From: Cynocephalus volans
Lineage: Eukaryota; Chordata; Mammalia; Dermoptera; Cynocephalidae
NCBI RefSeq assembly: GCF_027409185.1
Contig: NC_084472.1
Coordinates: 46,611,427 to 46,675,426, forward strand
Length of the DNA: 64,000 nucleotides
Reading direction: 5' to 3'
Made by a program: the position numbers and the translations under genes. Of this stretch, positions 12,141 through 21,839 are shown piece by piece (the stretch's first letter is position 1; each line of letters opens with the position of its first letter). The notes below the pieces were generated by a model. It made no database searches. It worked only from the letters and a program-made list of their open reading frames with translations, and was not told the origin of the DNA.

Positions 12141-13121
12141 TTATTTTTCAGGAACCAAACCCAGTACTCCCTTGAGGATTTCTTGTAAGGGTGGTCTTGT
12201 GGTAGTGAACTCCCGCAGTTTTTGTTTGTCTGAGAAATATACTATTTGCCCCTCATTTCGGAAGGATAGCCTTGCAGGGTAGAGTATTCTTGGCTGGCAA
12301 TCTTTGTCTTTTAGTATTTTGAAAATATCATCCCATTCCTTTCTAGCTTTTAGGGTTTGTGATGAAAAGTCTGATGTTAACCTGATTGGGGCTCCCTTAT
12401 AGGTGATTTGACGCTTCTCTCTTGCAGCTTTTAAGATTCTCTCTTTGTCTCTGAGTTTTGCCAATTTGACTATGACATGTCTTGGAGAAGGCCTTTTTGG
12501 GTTGAATACGTTTGGAGATCGTTGAGCTTCCTGGATCTGAAGATCTGTGATTTTTCCTATACCTGGGAAGTTTTCTGCCACTATTTTGTTGAATATATTT
12601 TCAATGGAATCTCCAGTTTCCTCCCCTTCTGGAATACCCATGACTCGGATATTTGAGCGCTTGAGCTTGTCTGATATCTCTCTCAGATTTTCTTCCATGT
12701 CCTTGATTCTTTTTTCTTTCTTTTTGTCTGCTTGTGTTATTTCAAACAGCCCATCTTCAAGTTCAGAGGTTCTCTCTTCAACTTCGACAAGCCTGCTGGT
12801 TAAACTCTCCGTTGTGTTTTTTATTTCGCTGAATAACTTCTTCAGTTCAGCAAGTTCTGCTACATTTTTTTTCAGGACATTGATTTCCTTGTATATTTCC
12901 TCTTTCAGATCCTGTATACTTTTCCTCATTTCATCATGATGTCTAGCTGAGTTTTCTTGTATCTCATTCAGTTTCCTTAGAATTATCACTCGAAATTCCT
13001 TGTCAGTTATTTCAAGGGCTTCTTGTTCTATAGGATCTAGAGTATGAGATTTATTAACTTTTGGTGGTGTACTTTCTTGATTTTTTGTATTTCTGGTGTC
13101 TTTTTTTTGGTGTTTATTCAT
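12141..13121 (-). CDS. L1 ORF1p: RNA-binding chaperone
   Basis: A 326-residue protein from the ATG at 13121 (MNKHQKKDTRNTKNQ...) to TAA at 12141. The frame is open six codons further upstream but only to a GTG, so the ATG is the start. ORF1 protein forms trimers that coat L1 RNA and act as a nucleic-acid chaperone. Visible parts: a charged N-terminus, a long heptad-rich coiled coil (about residues 45-150, with LKKNVAELAELKKLFSEI), an RRM-like region beginning SNIRVMGIPEGEE, and a basic C-terminal domain (PRHVIVKLAKLRDKERIL...). The length fits the family (human about 338). Intact. The L1-B and L1-D copies are broken. Confidence 0.93.
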   Translation of the reverse strand: MNKHQKKDTRNTKNQESTPPKVNKSHTLDPIEQEALEITDKEFRVIILRKLNEIQENSARHHDEMRKSIQDLKEEIYKEINVLKKNVAELAELKKLFSEIKNTTESLTSRLVEVEERTSELEDGLFEITQADKKKEKRIKDMEENLREISDKLKRSNIRVMGIPEGEETGDSIENIFNKIVAENFPGIGKITDLQIQEAQRSPNVFNPKRPSPRHVIVKLAKLRDKERILKAAREKRQITYKGAPIRLTSDFSSQTLKARKEWDDIFKILKDKDCQPRILYPARLSFRNEGQIVYFSDKQKLREFTTTRPPLQEILKGVLGLVPEK

Positions 13122-14658
13122 TGTGGCAGGGGGTTTCACAGTCCACCGGTTTGAGACTAATGACTAACTAGGATGTTGCTGTGGTTGCCAATTTGGTATG
13201 GCTCCCGCCGTGACTGCTCAGTTGGCCTCTAGTGTCTTGTGTGTGTGGTTGCCTCGGGTCTTGGGCTTCTCCGGGGATCCACCTTTCTGGTCAGCTTGTA
13301 CTCTGCTGGGCTGGTGGATCACGTACCACAGGGTGTGTGATCTCTGTTGAGCTTTCACTTTCTGTACAGGACTTCTCCCCGTTCCGTGTGCTCTGGCCCA
13401 GGCTGTTAGATCGTGCAGTGGTGACCCCACCGGGTGTGTGGTTTCTGTCAAGTCTCCGCCTCCCTGGCCGCACGTCTCCCCCCTCTGAGCACACTGTGCT
13501 GGGCTGGGGTGTGTCTTCTGCACCCCTCTTCTGTCAGCTGGGCCTTCAAGACCCTGCTCAGCACCGCCTCGCCCAGGAAGTCTACCAGGTTTCTGCTAGG
13601 CACAGACGACCGGTCTCTCTGGGTGCCTTTGTAGCACTGTGTAGATCTTTCTCGGGTCTTGTTCACCTTTGTATCCCCCCGGTATAAACCGAGTCAAGTG
13701 CCCGCCTGCAGCCTGCTCTCTGGCAGGTTCAAGCGGACCTGGGAACTCTCCTACCACACTATTCCCAACCAGAAATTCGTTAGGCTTTTTTCCAAACTGG
13801 TGGTCACAGAGATGGTATGTGCCTCCCAGTAACAGGAAGTTTACCGGGGCCGGAGTCCAGGGTGTGGTGGAGTGACAGTCCGCCCGCCCGTACTTCCTAG
13901 TCCTCCCAACACTGGTCAGGACGCCCCACACCCCCAGCCCTGCCAGAGAACCGCGGAGGGAGTGGGAGAGGAGGCCGGCCCGCAGGGTCCGGAAAGCCCC
14001 GCGCCAGGCCAAGCAAATGGGCTCAGTGATGGCCGAGCAGGGCGGAGCTGCCCGCACCTGGGAAAATGGAGGCAGCACGGGGGCAGTGAGTGGCCTGGTG
14101 GTGCAGGCGGGAGCCGCGTGGGCATCCACCCCCCGAACAGAGCTGTGCCAGGGATCACTCACAGTGCTGTGCCAGGTCGGGTGCTCGCTCTGTCTCTGGT
14201 TTGTTGCCTTCCGTGTTCTCGGCGCTGCCGCCTCGGGCTGTTCAGTCGCGGCGCTGCTCGGGTGCTCCCAGGAATCTTCTTTAATGCCGGCCTGAAACCT
14301 CGAATCCTGAATAGGGCAGCTGGCCGCCTTCAGTGCGGCCCCAGCCTCCGGGATCCTGGCTGCATCCACAGCAGCCCTGGCGCCGTGTTCCCTGTTTCAA
14401 GACTCGCTTTTGCAGCTAAGAATCCGTTCTTTTCCTGCTCCACACTTCAAAGCTGTTGCCTGTAAATGAGGCAGCCTCTCCTGCCGGGGGCAAAGTGGCG
14501 TTGAGCCCCCACGACCGGCCAGCAGCAGCAGTCCTCCCTTAAGAAATGGCCAGAGGAAGGTCCACAAGTTTCCCGGCTGCCTGAGTCCCAGTGGCCACCT
14601 TTTCCACCTCAGCTACTCCGCGCCAGCCGCCGCAGCCGCCGCCATCTTGAAACCTCCT
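13122..14658 (-). promoter_or_regulatory. L1-A 5' UTR / internal promoter, CpG-rich
   Basis: About 1.5 kb, much richer in G+C and CpG than its surroundings, between the L1 start at 14658 and the ORF1 ATG. L1 5' UTRs carry an internal RNA polymerase II promoter and often an antisense promoter. The first bases downstream of the element start carry a YY1-type motif. The ORF1-proximal part (gccataccaaattggcaacc on the sense strand) is shared with L1-D, but the upstream part is not recognisably the same. The CpG density predicts DNA methylation control. Confidence 0.85.
14638..14649 (-). promoter_or_regulatory. YY1-type motif at the L1 start
   Basis: The minus strand reads CAAGATGGCGGC about 10 bases into the element. 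This is the classic YY1 core found at the same place in L1 5' UTRs of other mammals, where it positions transcription initiation. Its presence supports this copy being full length at the 5' end. Confidence 0.8.
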
Positions 14659-14825
14659 TCATGAGCTCTCCTTTTAAAGCTCTCAGAACCATGCCCATGA
14701 TCACCATTAAACCATCAATTAAATCATCTCTTCAATGCCCTACCTTTCAAATACCATAATCAGATTGCCCACACTCAACAATTACAGTGGAGATTAAGTT
14801 TTGGGAGGATATTCAACCCAAAGCA

Positions 14826-16425
14826 TTTCGCCCATGGTCCCCCCAAACTCATGTCCTTTCCATGTACAAATACATTCATTTCATCCTAAAAGTCTTAACT
14901 TGTTTCAACTCCAAGGTCCAAAGTCCAAAGTCTCATTTGTGAAATCAATACAGGTTATCTATTTCCAAGATACAATGGTGGGACAAGCATAGGGTACATA
15001 CTCCCATTCAAAAAGGTAGAAATAGGCCAAAAGAAAAGGGTAACAGGTCCCAAACAAGTCCGAAACCCACCAGGGCAGGCATCAAATATTACAGCTGGTG
15101 AATCATGTACCTTGACTCCATGTTCTATATTCTCTGCACGCTGGTGTGGGGGTTGGGTCCCCAAGTTCTTGGGCAGCTCTGTTCCTATGGCTTTCTTGGT
15201 TTCCAGCTATGCTTTAGCTCTCCTAGGCAGGTGTTGCACTCTGGTAGCTTTACAGATCTGGGGTCTCTATGGCACTCCCACTCTCATAGCTCTACTAGGC
15301 ATGGTGCTGATGGGGGTTTTCTGCTGCTACTCCTACCCCATGTTTCCACTGGGCATTGCTCTAGTGAAGGGTGTCTGTGTAACTCTGTCACTGTGACAGA
15401 TCTATTCCTGGGCCTCCAGGCTTTTCCATACATCCTTCGAAATCAGGGTGGAGGCTCTCAAGCCTTCACAGCTCAAGCATTCTGTAAACCTGCAAACCTT
15501 ACGCCATGTGGACACTGCCAAGGCTTCTGGCTTGTATTTTACAAAGCTGTGTCTAGCCTACTTGGGCCAATTTAGCCACAGCTGGAGCAGACGAAGCAGC
15601 TGGAGTACTGGTGTGGGGGGGCAGCATCCAGAGGTGTCTCTGGGCCGCGAGTCCATGGAGGGCACCTTGGGCCTGTTCCCTGAGACTATTCTGTCTCCCT
15701 AGGCCTCTGGGCCTGTAATGGAAGAGGCAGTTTCCAAGATCTCTGAAATGCCTTCAAGGTCTTTTATCCCTTCTCTTGATAATCCCTTTCTTCTGTACTA
15801 AGCTCCTTAACAAACGGTTGCTGGGCTACACCATTGGATTGTTCTCCTGAAAATGCTCTCTGCTTATGTACCACATGGCCAGGCTACAAATTTTCTGAAT
15901 CTGTACACTCTGCTTTCCTTGTAATTATAAATTCTGGCTTTACATCATGCCTTTGCTGCCATAACTCAGCGTAGGCTGTTGCACGTAGCCATGCAGCTTC
16001 CTGAATGTTTTGCTGCTTAGAAATTTCTTCTGCCAAATACCCTGGGTCAGCACTTTTGAGTTCCATCTTCCATAAGACTTTTGGGCATGAACAGGATGCA
16101 GCCCAGTTCCTTGTCAGTTTATAGCAAGGGTGATCTTTGCCCTAGTTTTCAATAAGTCCCTTCTCATTTGTATCTGAGATCTTCTCAGAATGGCCTTTAC
16201 TGTCCATATTTCCATCAGTATTCTGGTCACCACCTTTTAACCAGTCTCTAAGAAGTTCCAAACTTTCTCTGGTTTTCTTGTCTTCTAAACTTTCACTAGC
16301 ATCTAGGTTTTTCCTAGCCTGCTCCTACAAATTCTTCCAGCCTCTGCTGAACACCCAGTTCCAAAGCTGCATCCACATTACCAAATATTTTTTTATAAGC
16401 AACACTCCTTCTGGTACCAATTTTC
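14826..16425 (-). mobile_element. MaLR internal region (THE1-int-like), decayed
   Basis: Lies between the two LTRs in reverse orientation. It matches the THE1/MST internal sequence I know in order, for example tttccatacatccttcgaaa, ttagccacagctggagcaga, tgctgcttagaaatttcttc and tctaagaagttccaaacttt. A short open stretch on the minus strand at 15884-16066 contains GYLAEEISKQQNIQEAAW, a gag-like remnant. Just inside the right LTR the sequence ctggtaccaatttt is the primer-binding-side junction typical of this family. No intact gene. Confidence 0.85.
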
Positions 16426-16614
16426 TGTATTAGTTTGTTTCTGTTGCTTATAACAAAATACCTGGAAATGAGTGATTAATAAAGAAAATGAAATTTATTG
16501 CTTACAGTTCAGAGGCTGGAAGTCCAAAGTCTAGGGAACACATCTGGTGAGGGTCTTCTTTGCTGGTCGCTTTACAGCAATGCAGGGGTCTCACATGGCA
16601 GAAAGTGGTGGTGC

Positions 16615-16688
<74 letters not shown>

Positions 16689-16863
16689 AGTTCCTCATGA
16701 GCTCTCCTTTTAAAGCCCTCCGAACCACCCCATGACCACCATTAAACCATCAATCTAATCACTTCTTCAAGGTCCCACCTTTCAATTACCATAATAAGAT
16801 TTCTCACACTCAATAATTACAGTGGGGTTTAAGTTTTGGGGGCAAATGATTTGACCCAAGGCC
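16426..16863 (-). repeat. Right LTR (5' LTR of the MaLR provirus)
   Basis: 438 bp, starting TGTATTAGTTTGTTTCTGTT. It is uninterrupted and aligns with the split left LTR. It differs most by a (GA)n expansion at 16615-16686, where the left LTR has only a few GA units. It carries a single copy of the L1-A target sequence. Confidence 0.87.
16615..16686. repeat. (GA)n microsatellite inside the right LTR
   Basis: About 36 AG units with one aaag interruption near 16624. The matching place in the left LTR (7804-7815) has only about four units, so the expansion took place after the LTRs were made. Its translation as an Arg-Glu repeat is meaningless. Confidence 0.95.
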
Positions 16864-17230
16864 CTGGGTAATTTACAAAGAAAAAAGGTTTATTTGCCTC
16901 ACAATCCTGGGACAGCTGCATCTGGAGCAGGCCTCAGGCTGCTTCCAATCATGGCTGAAGGTGACAGGGCAGCTGGCAGGTACAAGGAGACCACATGGTA
17001 AGAGGCAGCAAGAGAGAGAGGCGAGGTACCAGGCTCCTTTTAACAATCACTTCTCATGGGAACTAATAGCATGGAACTCACTTACTCTCTTTTACCCCCA
17101 TCCCAGGGAAGGCATTAATCTATTCATGAAGGATCCATCCTCATGACCCAAACACCTCCCAACACTGCTACATTGGGTATCAGATTTCAGCATGAGTTTT
17201 GGGGGGGACAAACATATCCAAACTGTATCA

Positions 17231-17699
17231 GCAAGGAAACAATTACAATAGGAATCAGATTTTAAGAGCTTATATTATTAGAGTAGCCCAACTGCAGGAA
17301 TTTTTAAAAAATAGAATTCTTTAGATATTTCCAAAGGAGTTGGGAGCTAGTATGAAAATGAGAACCGTCTTTATTCCTTCTGATTCCAGCCATAACAAAG
17401 CTAGTTGCTCTTCTACCCTTCTTGAGAGGGATGGGGAAGAGGAGGTTCAAAGAGACATTAAACATCTACTCAGGCAAAGAGTTCTTCAGGTAAGGGCAGA
17501 TTATGAAAATTCCAGGGATTCTATGATTAAGAAAAGCTCTCAAGCAGTCCCCATGTCTTGGATGGCAAGAATCAACCCCTATGTCCTGAGCTGCAAGAAT
17601 CAATGCCTTCCTGGTTTGCTGGGAGAACTTCTTAGCAAAACTTGACTATATGCTAATTTCGTCAATCACCAAGTATTTACAATACTGCAATTGTTTGAT
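17231..17699. other. No gene recognised
   Basis: The first part (to about 17300) may continue the ancient repeat seen at 7390-7558. The rest shows no family I recognise and no convincing coding potential. Confidence 0.4.
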
Positions 17700-17710
17700 C
17701 AATGCCACTT

Positions 17711-17833
17711 TTTTAAAAAAAATTTTATCAATATACAATGTGGTTGATTATGGTGGCCCATTACCGAAACCTCCCTCCCTTCTCCCTTTTCCCCCTCCCT
17801 CCCTACAACTCAAATCTGTTCACTTGTATCAAC
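17711..17833 (-). mobile_element. Very short L1 3' tip insertion (about 120 bp)
   Basis: Contains aattttatcaatatacaatg, tggttgattatggtggccc and the C-rich block ending in cacttgtatcaac, the extreme 3' end of the local L1 family in reverse orientation with a short A-tail. An 11-bp target duplication caatgccactt is exact at 17700-17710 and 17834-17844. It is an extreme case of 5' truncation. Confidence 0.85.
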
Positions 17834-17844
17834 CAATGCCACTT

Positions 17845-18904
17845 CTTAAGGGGTGTTTTCTATCAAGTGTCCTCCTACAATATTTTGGTGCTCTCAACTA
17901 ATGTTCCATGGAGACACCATTTTCTGTTCAATATTGTTTGGAAATTTCCCAGGTCCCACCTGCTTTAGAGGTAGAAATCAAAGAATATGACTTATAATAA
18001 CAATAACCAAAGGCAATCACTGCTAAGTGACTTATTTCCTTCTGAAAAACAACAGTGATTTAGGGTGAAGTTGGCCAGAGTAGTTTGTTCTAGCAATAAA
18101 AGACTATTTTCTTTAAGGTTTACACAAGCTTTAACTATTTTACTGTTGCCTAACCTATATACACATCTCTCAAACACGTATCAAGCATTCTATTTGCTAT
18201 AGACTTCAACATTTTAGGTCTGTGAACTTTCCCAGTAGGAAGATAAAAGGCTATAACTTGTACAAGTTCTGAGATTTCTTGTGGAGAAGAGGTCTTCATC
18301 ACTTCTGCCCATGTAGCAGGCCTCTTAATACTATAACCTATACTTTGACATGAGATAGCCACACCTGTCATCTCGAGCTTCCTTAAACAGGTCAATCCTC
18401 AGAGTGGTTTCAAAGAAAGTCAGTGGCAGGAAGAGAAAATACTTAAATCTAAGAAATAAATCTTACTTCTGACATCCCAAAAGCCAAGCTTAGATAACCA
18501 AATTACAGCACCACACCAAATCTCTAGCTTAAGTAATAGCAAACCTGTTAAGTCATAGAAAGGGTCCTTTGATATCATCTAATCCAACTCCCATCTTGAA
18601 CAACAAGGGAGCAATGAAATGATTTTCCAAGATTTCACCGTGAGTGAGGGGCAGAGGATGGCCAAATACATCATGTGCCCTTCTGGTACTTTCCTCTTGG
18701 TATCAGCTATAAGTAACAAAAGAGCCTACTTAATATTTCTTAAACAAAAGGAAAATTTATCGTACATAGTAAGACTGAAGGGAGTAAGGCTTGAGGGTTG
18801 GTTAATTTAGGTCCTTAGCTATGTTATCAAAGCTTCAAGCTTTCCATTATTCTGTCCTTCTGCTCTGCCGTTCTCAATATGATGGAGTTTGACTTCAGGT
18901 TTAC
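17845..18904. other. No family recognised; one weak open frame
   Basis: A minus-strand open stretch at 18150-18395 (it includes SPQEISELVQVIAFYLPTG) begins with TTG rather than ATG at its far end, although an internal ATG exists. Its codons look protein-like, but I do not recognise the family and it runs into stops at both ends. It may be the remnant of a retrocopy or of an old repeat. The rest holds nothing I can name. Confidence 0.35.
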
Positions 18905-20341
18905 CCTCCACTAATGTATTATTAAATGATAGAGAACATCTAATATAACCATTTCTACAGAACTGGGAAGTTAATTTCCAAGAAAGGAAGGTTTTGCAGA
19001 CCCCTTCTTTACACACACCTCAACAGTCTAACTCTAAAGAGGATAAAGCCAATGACTTGTGACTTTCATCACAAGAGCTTATGACTAATATCACTTTGCT
19101 ATCAAAATCTGTATTTCTGATCCATTATGAGCATTGAGACAAGATTCAAATTTTCCCAAAGAAAGAAGTACAGTGCACGTTGTGATCACCTATTCAGCAA
19201 CAGCCAGCACTGCATTCAAAACTATCTCATCCAAGGGATTAAATAAGGTCAACCACATTCATGGGCATTTCCTCCACTGCAGTATTGTAGAAAGTCTCGA
19301 TGTCATGAAAATCCTCTTGTCTTCTTCAGTAACAAAATTTATAGCCATACGTTTCCTCCCAAATTGACCCCCTCTGCCCATTATGTGAATATGGTTTTAC
19401 AGTTGGTAGGTAGATCACATTTTATAACCAAAGACACTTGTTACACATCAACTCCACGAGCCAACAAGTCAGTAGTGATCAGAACATGGCTTGACCCTGA
19501 TCGAAATTCCCTCATAATAATGTCTCTCTCCTCCTGGTCCATGTCACCATTGCAGAGCAGAAACTGTGAAGTCCCTGGCATGTGTTTTCTCAGTGAGCCA
19601 GTCCACCTTGCATTTTGTATTGAGAAAAATAGTAGCCTGCATAATGGTCAGTGTCACATACAAGTCACAAAGTGTATCCAACTTCCATTACTCTCTTTCA
19701 ACATTAATATAAAACTATTTAATTCCTTCAAGAGTCAATTCTTTTTTCTTCACCAGAATTCAAACTGGATCTTTCATGAATTTTTTGGTCACTTTAAGAC
19801 ATCAGCTGGCATTGTGGCAGAAAGCAATACAGCCTGAACACTGGTATTTAATTTTTGGAAAATCTCATAGATTTGATCCTTAAACCCACAGCTCAACATT
19901 TCATCGGCTTCATCCAAAACAAACATTTGATCCATTTTGAAGAAAGATATCTTCTGTTTAACATATCAAACATTCTCCCTGGTGTACCAACAACAATATG
20001 TGGTGCTTCTGCCTGCAGTTTTTGCATTTTATTTTGAACATTTGTTCCACCAATGCAGGCATGACAAGATGCTCCCATATAGTCTCCAAGTGCCAGAATT
20101 ACTTTTTGGATCTTTAACACAAGGAATAATAGCTCTGTGCTGAATAGCAGAAGACTTCTCAAAACCATAAGCAAAAATACGCCAAAGAGACTACTTTAAA
20201 TTCATATCATCAAGGTTATCAACAATATCATTGCAGTTGCTCTTGATGACACCATCGGGGTCCATTCCCTCTGGCCCACCATGTTCTCTGCTATAATCCT
20301 CAGAGACACCAGATATGAGCTGAAGAACCTCTTGAAGCCTG
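18905..20341 (-). pseudogene. EIF4A2P: EIF4A2 processed pseudogene
   Basis: An intronless, decayed copy of the translation initiation factor eIF4A-2 (a DEAD-box RNA helicase). The ATG position (20313-20315) has become ATA, and the stop equivalent is at 19239-19241. About 330 bp of 3' UTR follow, to 18905. Recognisable protein pieces include [18 protein letters not shown] and [16 protein letters not shown] followed by [15 protein letters not shown]; the residues favour EIF4A2 over EIF4A1. Many stops and frameshifts are present. About 140 nt are missing at 20111/20112, removing the Walker A (AxxGxGKT) and PTRELA motifs. No intron is seen, so it arose from mRNA by L1 machinery. Not functional. 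Confidence 0.9.
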
Positions 20342-20390
20342 ACTGAAAAGCCACATATTTAATTTAACTTGATTAAATTAATTAATTAAT

Positions 20391-20430
20391 TTTTTTGGTG
20401 GCTGGCTGTGGTGTTATCAGCAGCACACAT
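20391..20430 (-). repeat. tRNA-Ile SINE fragment
   Basis: Contains ttttttggtggctggctgtg and gtgttatcagcagcacac, matching the tail-proximal part of the local SINE in reverse. Only about 40 bp remain. Confidence 0.5.
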
Positions 20431-20639
20431 ATTTTAAATATTCTGCATAAAGCACTTCTGCTGCAAACCAAGACTAAACATCCTGTGTGATGATTGTCTC
20501 AAGGAAAAGCACATTTGCAATTGTTTGAGTTGCAAGCTGAACTAGCCATTGTGTTTTTCATGGAACACCATTTTTACTTGAAAGAGCAACTGTCAGACAA
20601 ACTATGGCTATTCAGACTGGGGTATCTGGCAGACATTTT

Positions 20640-21780
20640 CTTTAAAATGAACAAAGTTAGCCTGTCACTTCAAGGAAAACAACTAACCAAACAACAAAAT
20701 GAAACGGCAACCTACAGATTGGGTAGAAATATTTGCAACCTATATATCTGATAAGTGGTTAATATCCAAAATTTATAAAGAGCTCATGCAACTCAATAGC
20801 AAGAAAACACAACCCAATTAAAAAATGGGCAAAGGACCTAAACATACATTTCTCTAAAGAAGACATGAAAATGGCCAACAGGTTTGTGAAAAGACGCTCA
20901 ACATCAGTAATCATCAGTGAAATGCAAATCAAACCATTAATATATCACTTCATACCTGTTAGGATAGCTATTATCAAAAAGACAAGAGATAACAAGTGTT
21001 GTTGAAGGTGTGGAGAAAAGGGGATACTTGAACACTTTGATGGGAATGTGAATTGGTGCAGCCATTATGGAAAACAGTATGGAGATAGGTAAAGAAATTA
21101 AAAATAGAACTACCGCATGACCCAGAAATCCCCCTTCTGGGTTTATACCCAAAGGAAATTAAATCACCACCTTGTAAAGATATCTACGTTAACTGGTTTA
21201 TTGCAGCATTATTCACAATAGCCAACATATGGAGACAACTGAAGTGTCCATCAATGGATGAATGGATAAAGAAACTATGGTATATCACTCAGTCTTAAAA
21301 AAGGAGGAGATCCTGCCATTGGGTGGGTGAACCTGGAGGAGATTATGCTAAGTGAAATAAGCCAGAGACAGAGAGAAGAATACTGCATGATCACACTTAT
21401 ATGTGGACTACAAAAAAAGAAAAAAGTGAAATATAGAGATAGAGAATAAAATAGGAGTTACCAGGGACAGGGTGGGGGGTAGGAAATGGGGACATGTAGG
21501 TCAAAGGATATAAAGTAGTAGATAATTGTGATGAACAAGTCTAAAGATCTAATGTACAATATGATGACTACAGATAATAATAGTGTATTGTATTCAGGAT
21601 TTTTGCTAAATGAGTAGATTATAGTTGCTCTTGCCTGGGGGTGGGTAGAGAATAACTCTGAGATGATGGATATGTTAATTTGTTTTGCTATAGTAACCAT
21701 TTTATTATATCTATGTATCTCATAACACCATTCTGTATACCTTAAACATACACAATAAAATTTATTAAAAGAAGGAAAGC
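20640..21780 (+). mobile_element. Old L1 3' fragment (end of ORF2 and 3' UTR), plus strand
   Basis: Contains the decayed ORF2 C-terminal region (attgggtagaaatatttgca, ataaagagctcatgcaactc, cttctgggtttatacccaaa, tgaatggataaagaaactat). A 3' UTR follows (atgatcacacttatatgtgg, ggttaccagggac-type text) with an end near acacaataaaatttattaaa. There are many stops. It is an older subfamily than L1-A and 5'-truncated. Confidence 0.85.
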
Positions 21781-21839
21781 AACTCACAATGTTTATTGTC
21801 AATGATAAAATGAGTCTTTCAAGCAACAATTAGAATTTC

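Larger units (their letters stand above)
7842..14658 (-). mobile_element. Full-length L1 retrotransposon (L1-A), structurally intact
   Basis: A 6.8-kb minus-strand L1 with CpG-rich 5' UTR, ORF1, a 187-bp spacer, ORF2, a short 3' UTR and an A-rich tail of about 90 bp. The 18-bp target duplication tcatgagctctcctttta is exact at 7824-7841 and 14659-14676. The nick site reads TTTT/AA on the plus strand, the usual L1 endonuclease preference. Both reading frames are open and the 5' end reaches the YY1-type motif, so the copy is not truncated. A perfect duplication and intact frames point to a recent insertion. Whether it is still mobile is inference. Confidence 0.93.
7607..14825 (-). repeat. Left LTR (3' LTR of the MaLR provirus), split by L1-A
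   Basis: The LTR is 7607-7841 plus 14677-14825; L1-A fills the middle. It matches the right LTR (16426-16863) almost base for base in phrases such as gcttatagtttcagaagctg, ggggtctcacatggcagaaa and atgagctctccttttaaagc. The right LTR therefore serves as an internal record of the site before the L1 arrived: it carries the 18-bp L1 target once, at 16695-16712. Confidence 0.88.
7607..16863 (-). mobile_element. THE1/MST-like MaLR provirus (LTR-internal-LTR)
   Basis: Both LTRs and an internal region are present in reverse orientation. The left LTR starts TGTGTTAGTCTG at 7607. The right LTR ends at 16863 in cccaaggcc, where the left LTR has cccaaagca. The host 5-mer ctggg flanks it exactly at 7602-7606 and 16864-16868. 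Without the L1 inside it, the provirus would be about 2.4 kb, typical of MaLR elements. MaLR elements have no intact polymerase and depend on other ERVL elements for movement. No intact gene survives here, and the element is a fossil. Confidence 0.88.
7559..17230 (-). mobile_element. Outer MaLR-type LTR, split by a later provirus
   Basis: The LTR is in two pieces, 7559-7606 and 16869-17230. The left piece starts TGTACTAGTCTGTTTTTGTG and stops at gaggctggg. The right piece resumes at taatttacaaagaaaaaagg and ends aaacatatccaaactgtatca, giving TG...CA ends. Joined, it is about 410 bp, the size and layout of an MST/MLT1-type LTR read in reverse. Its own flanking 5 bp agree only partly (ataag against gcaag), so this insertion is old. 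Everything between the pieces arrived later. Confidence 0.75.

Noticed and set aside
13596..14369. 257-codon open frame on the sense strand of the L1-A 5' UTR
   Set aside because: It contains no ATG at all (it opens with GTG), and lies in G+C-rich sequence where stops are rare. No known protein similarity.
13872..14465. 197-codon antisense open frame in the L1-A 5' UTR
   Set aside because: It also lacks any ATG. Only the overlapping 92-codon ATG frame at 14017-14295 was kept as a candidate.
16498..16713. Arg-Glu-rich open frame
   Set aside because: It is the translation of the (GA)n microsatellite inside an LTR.
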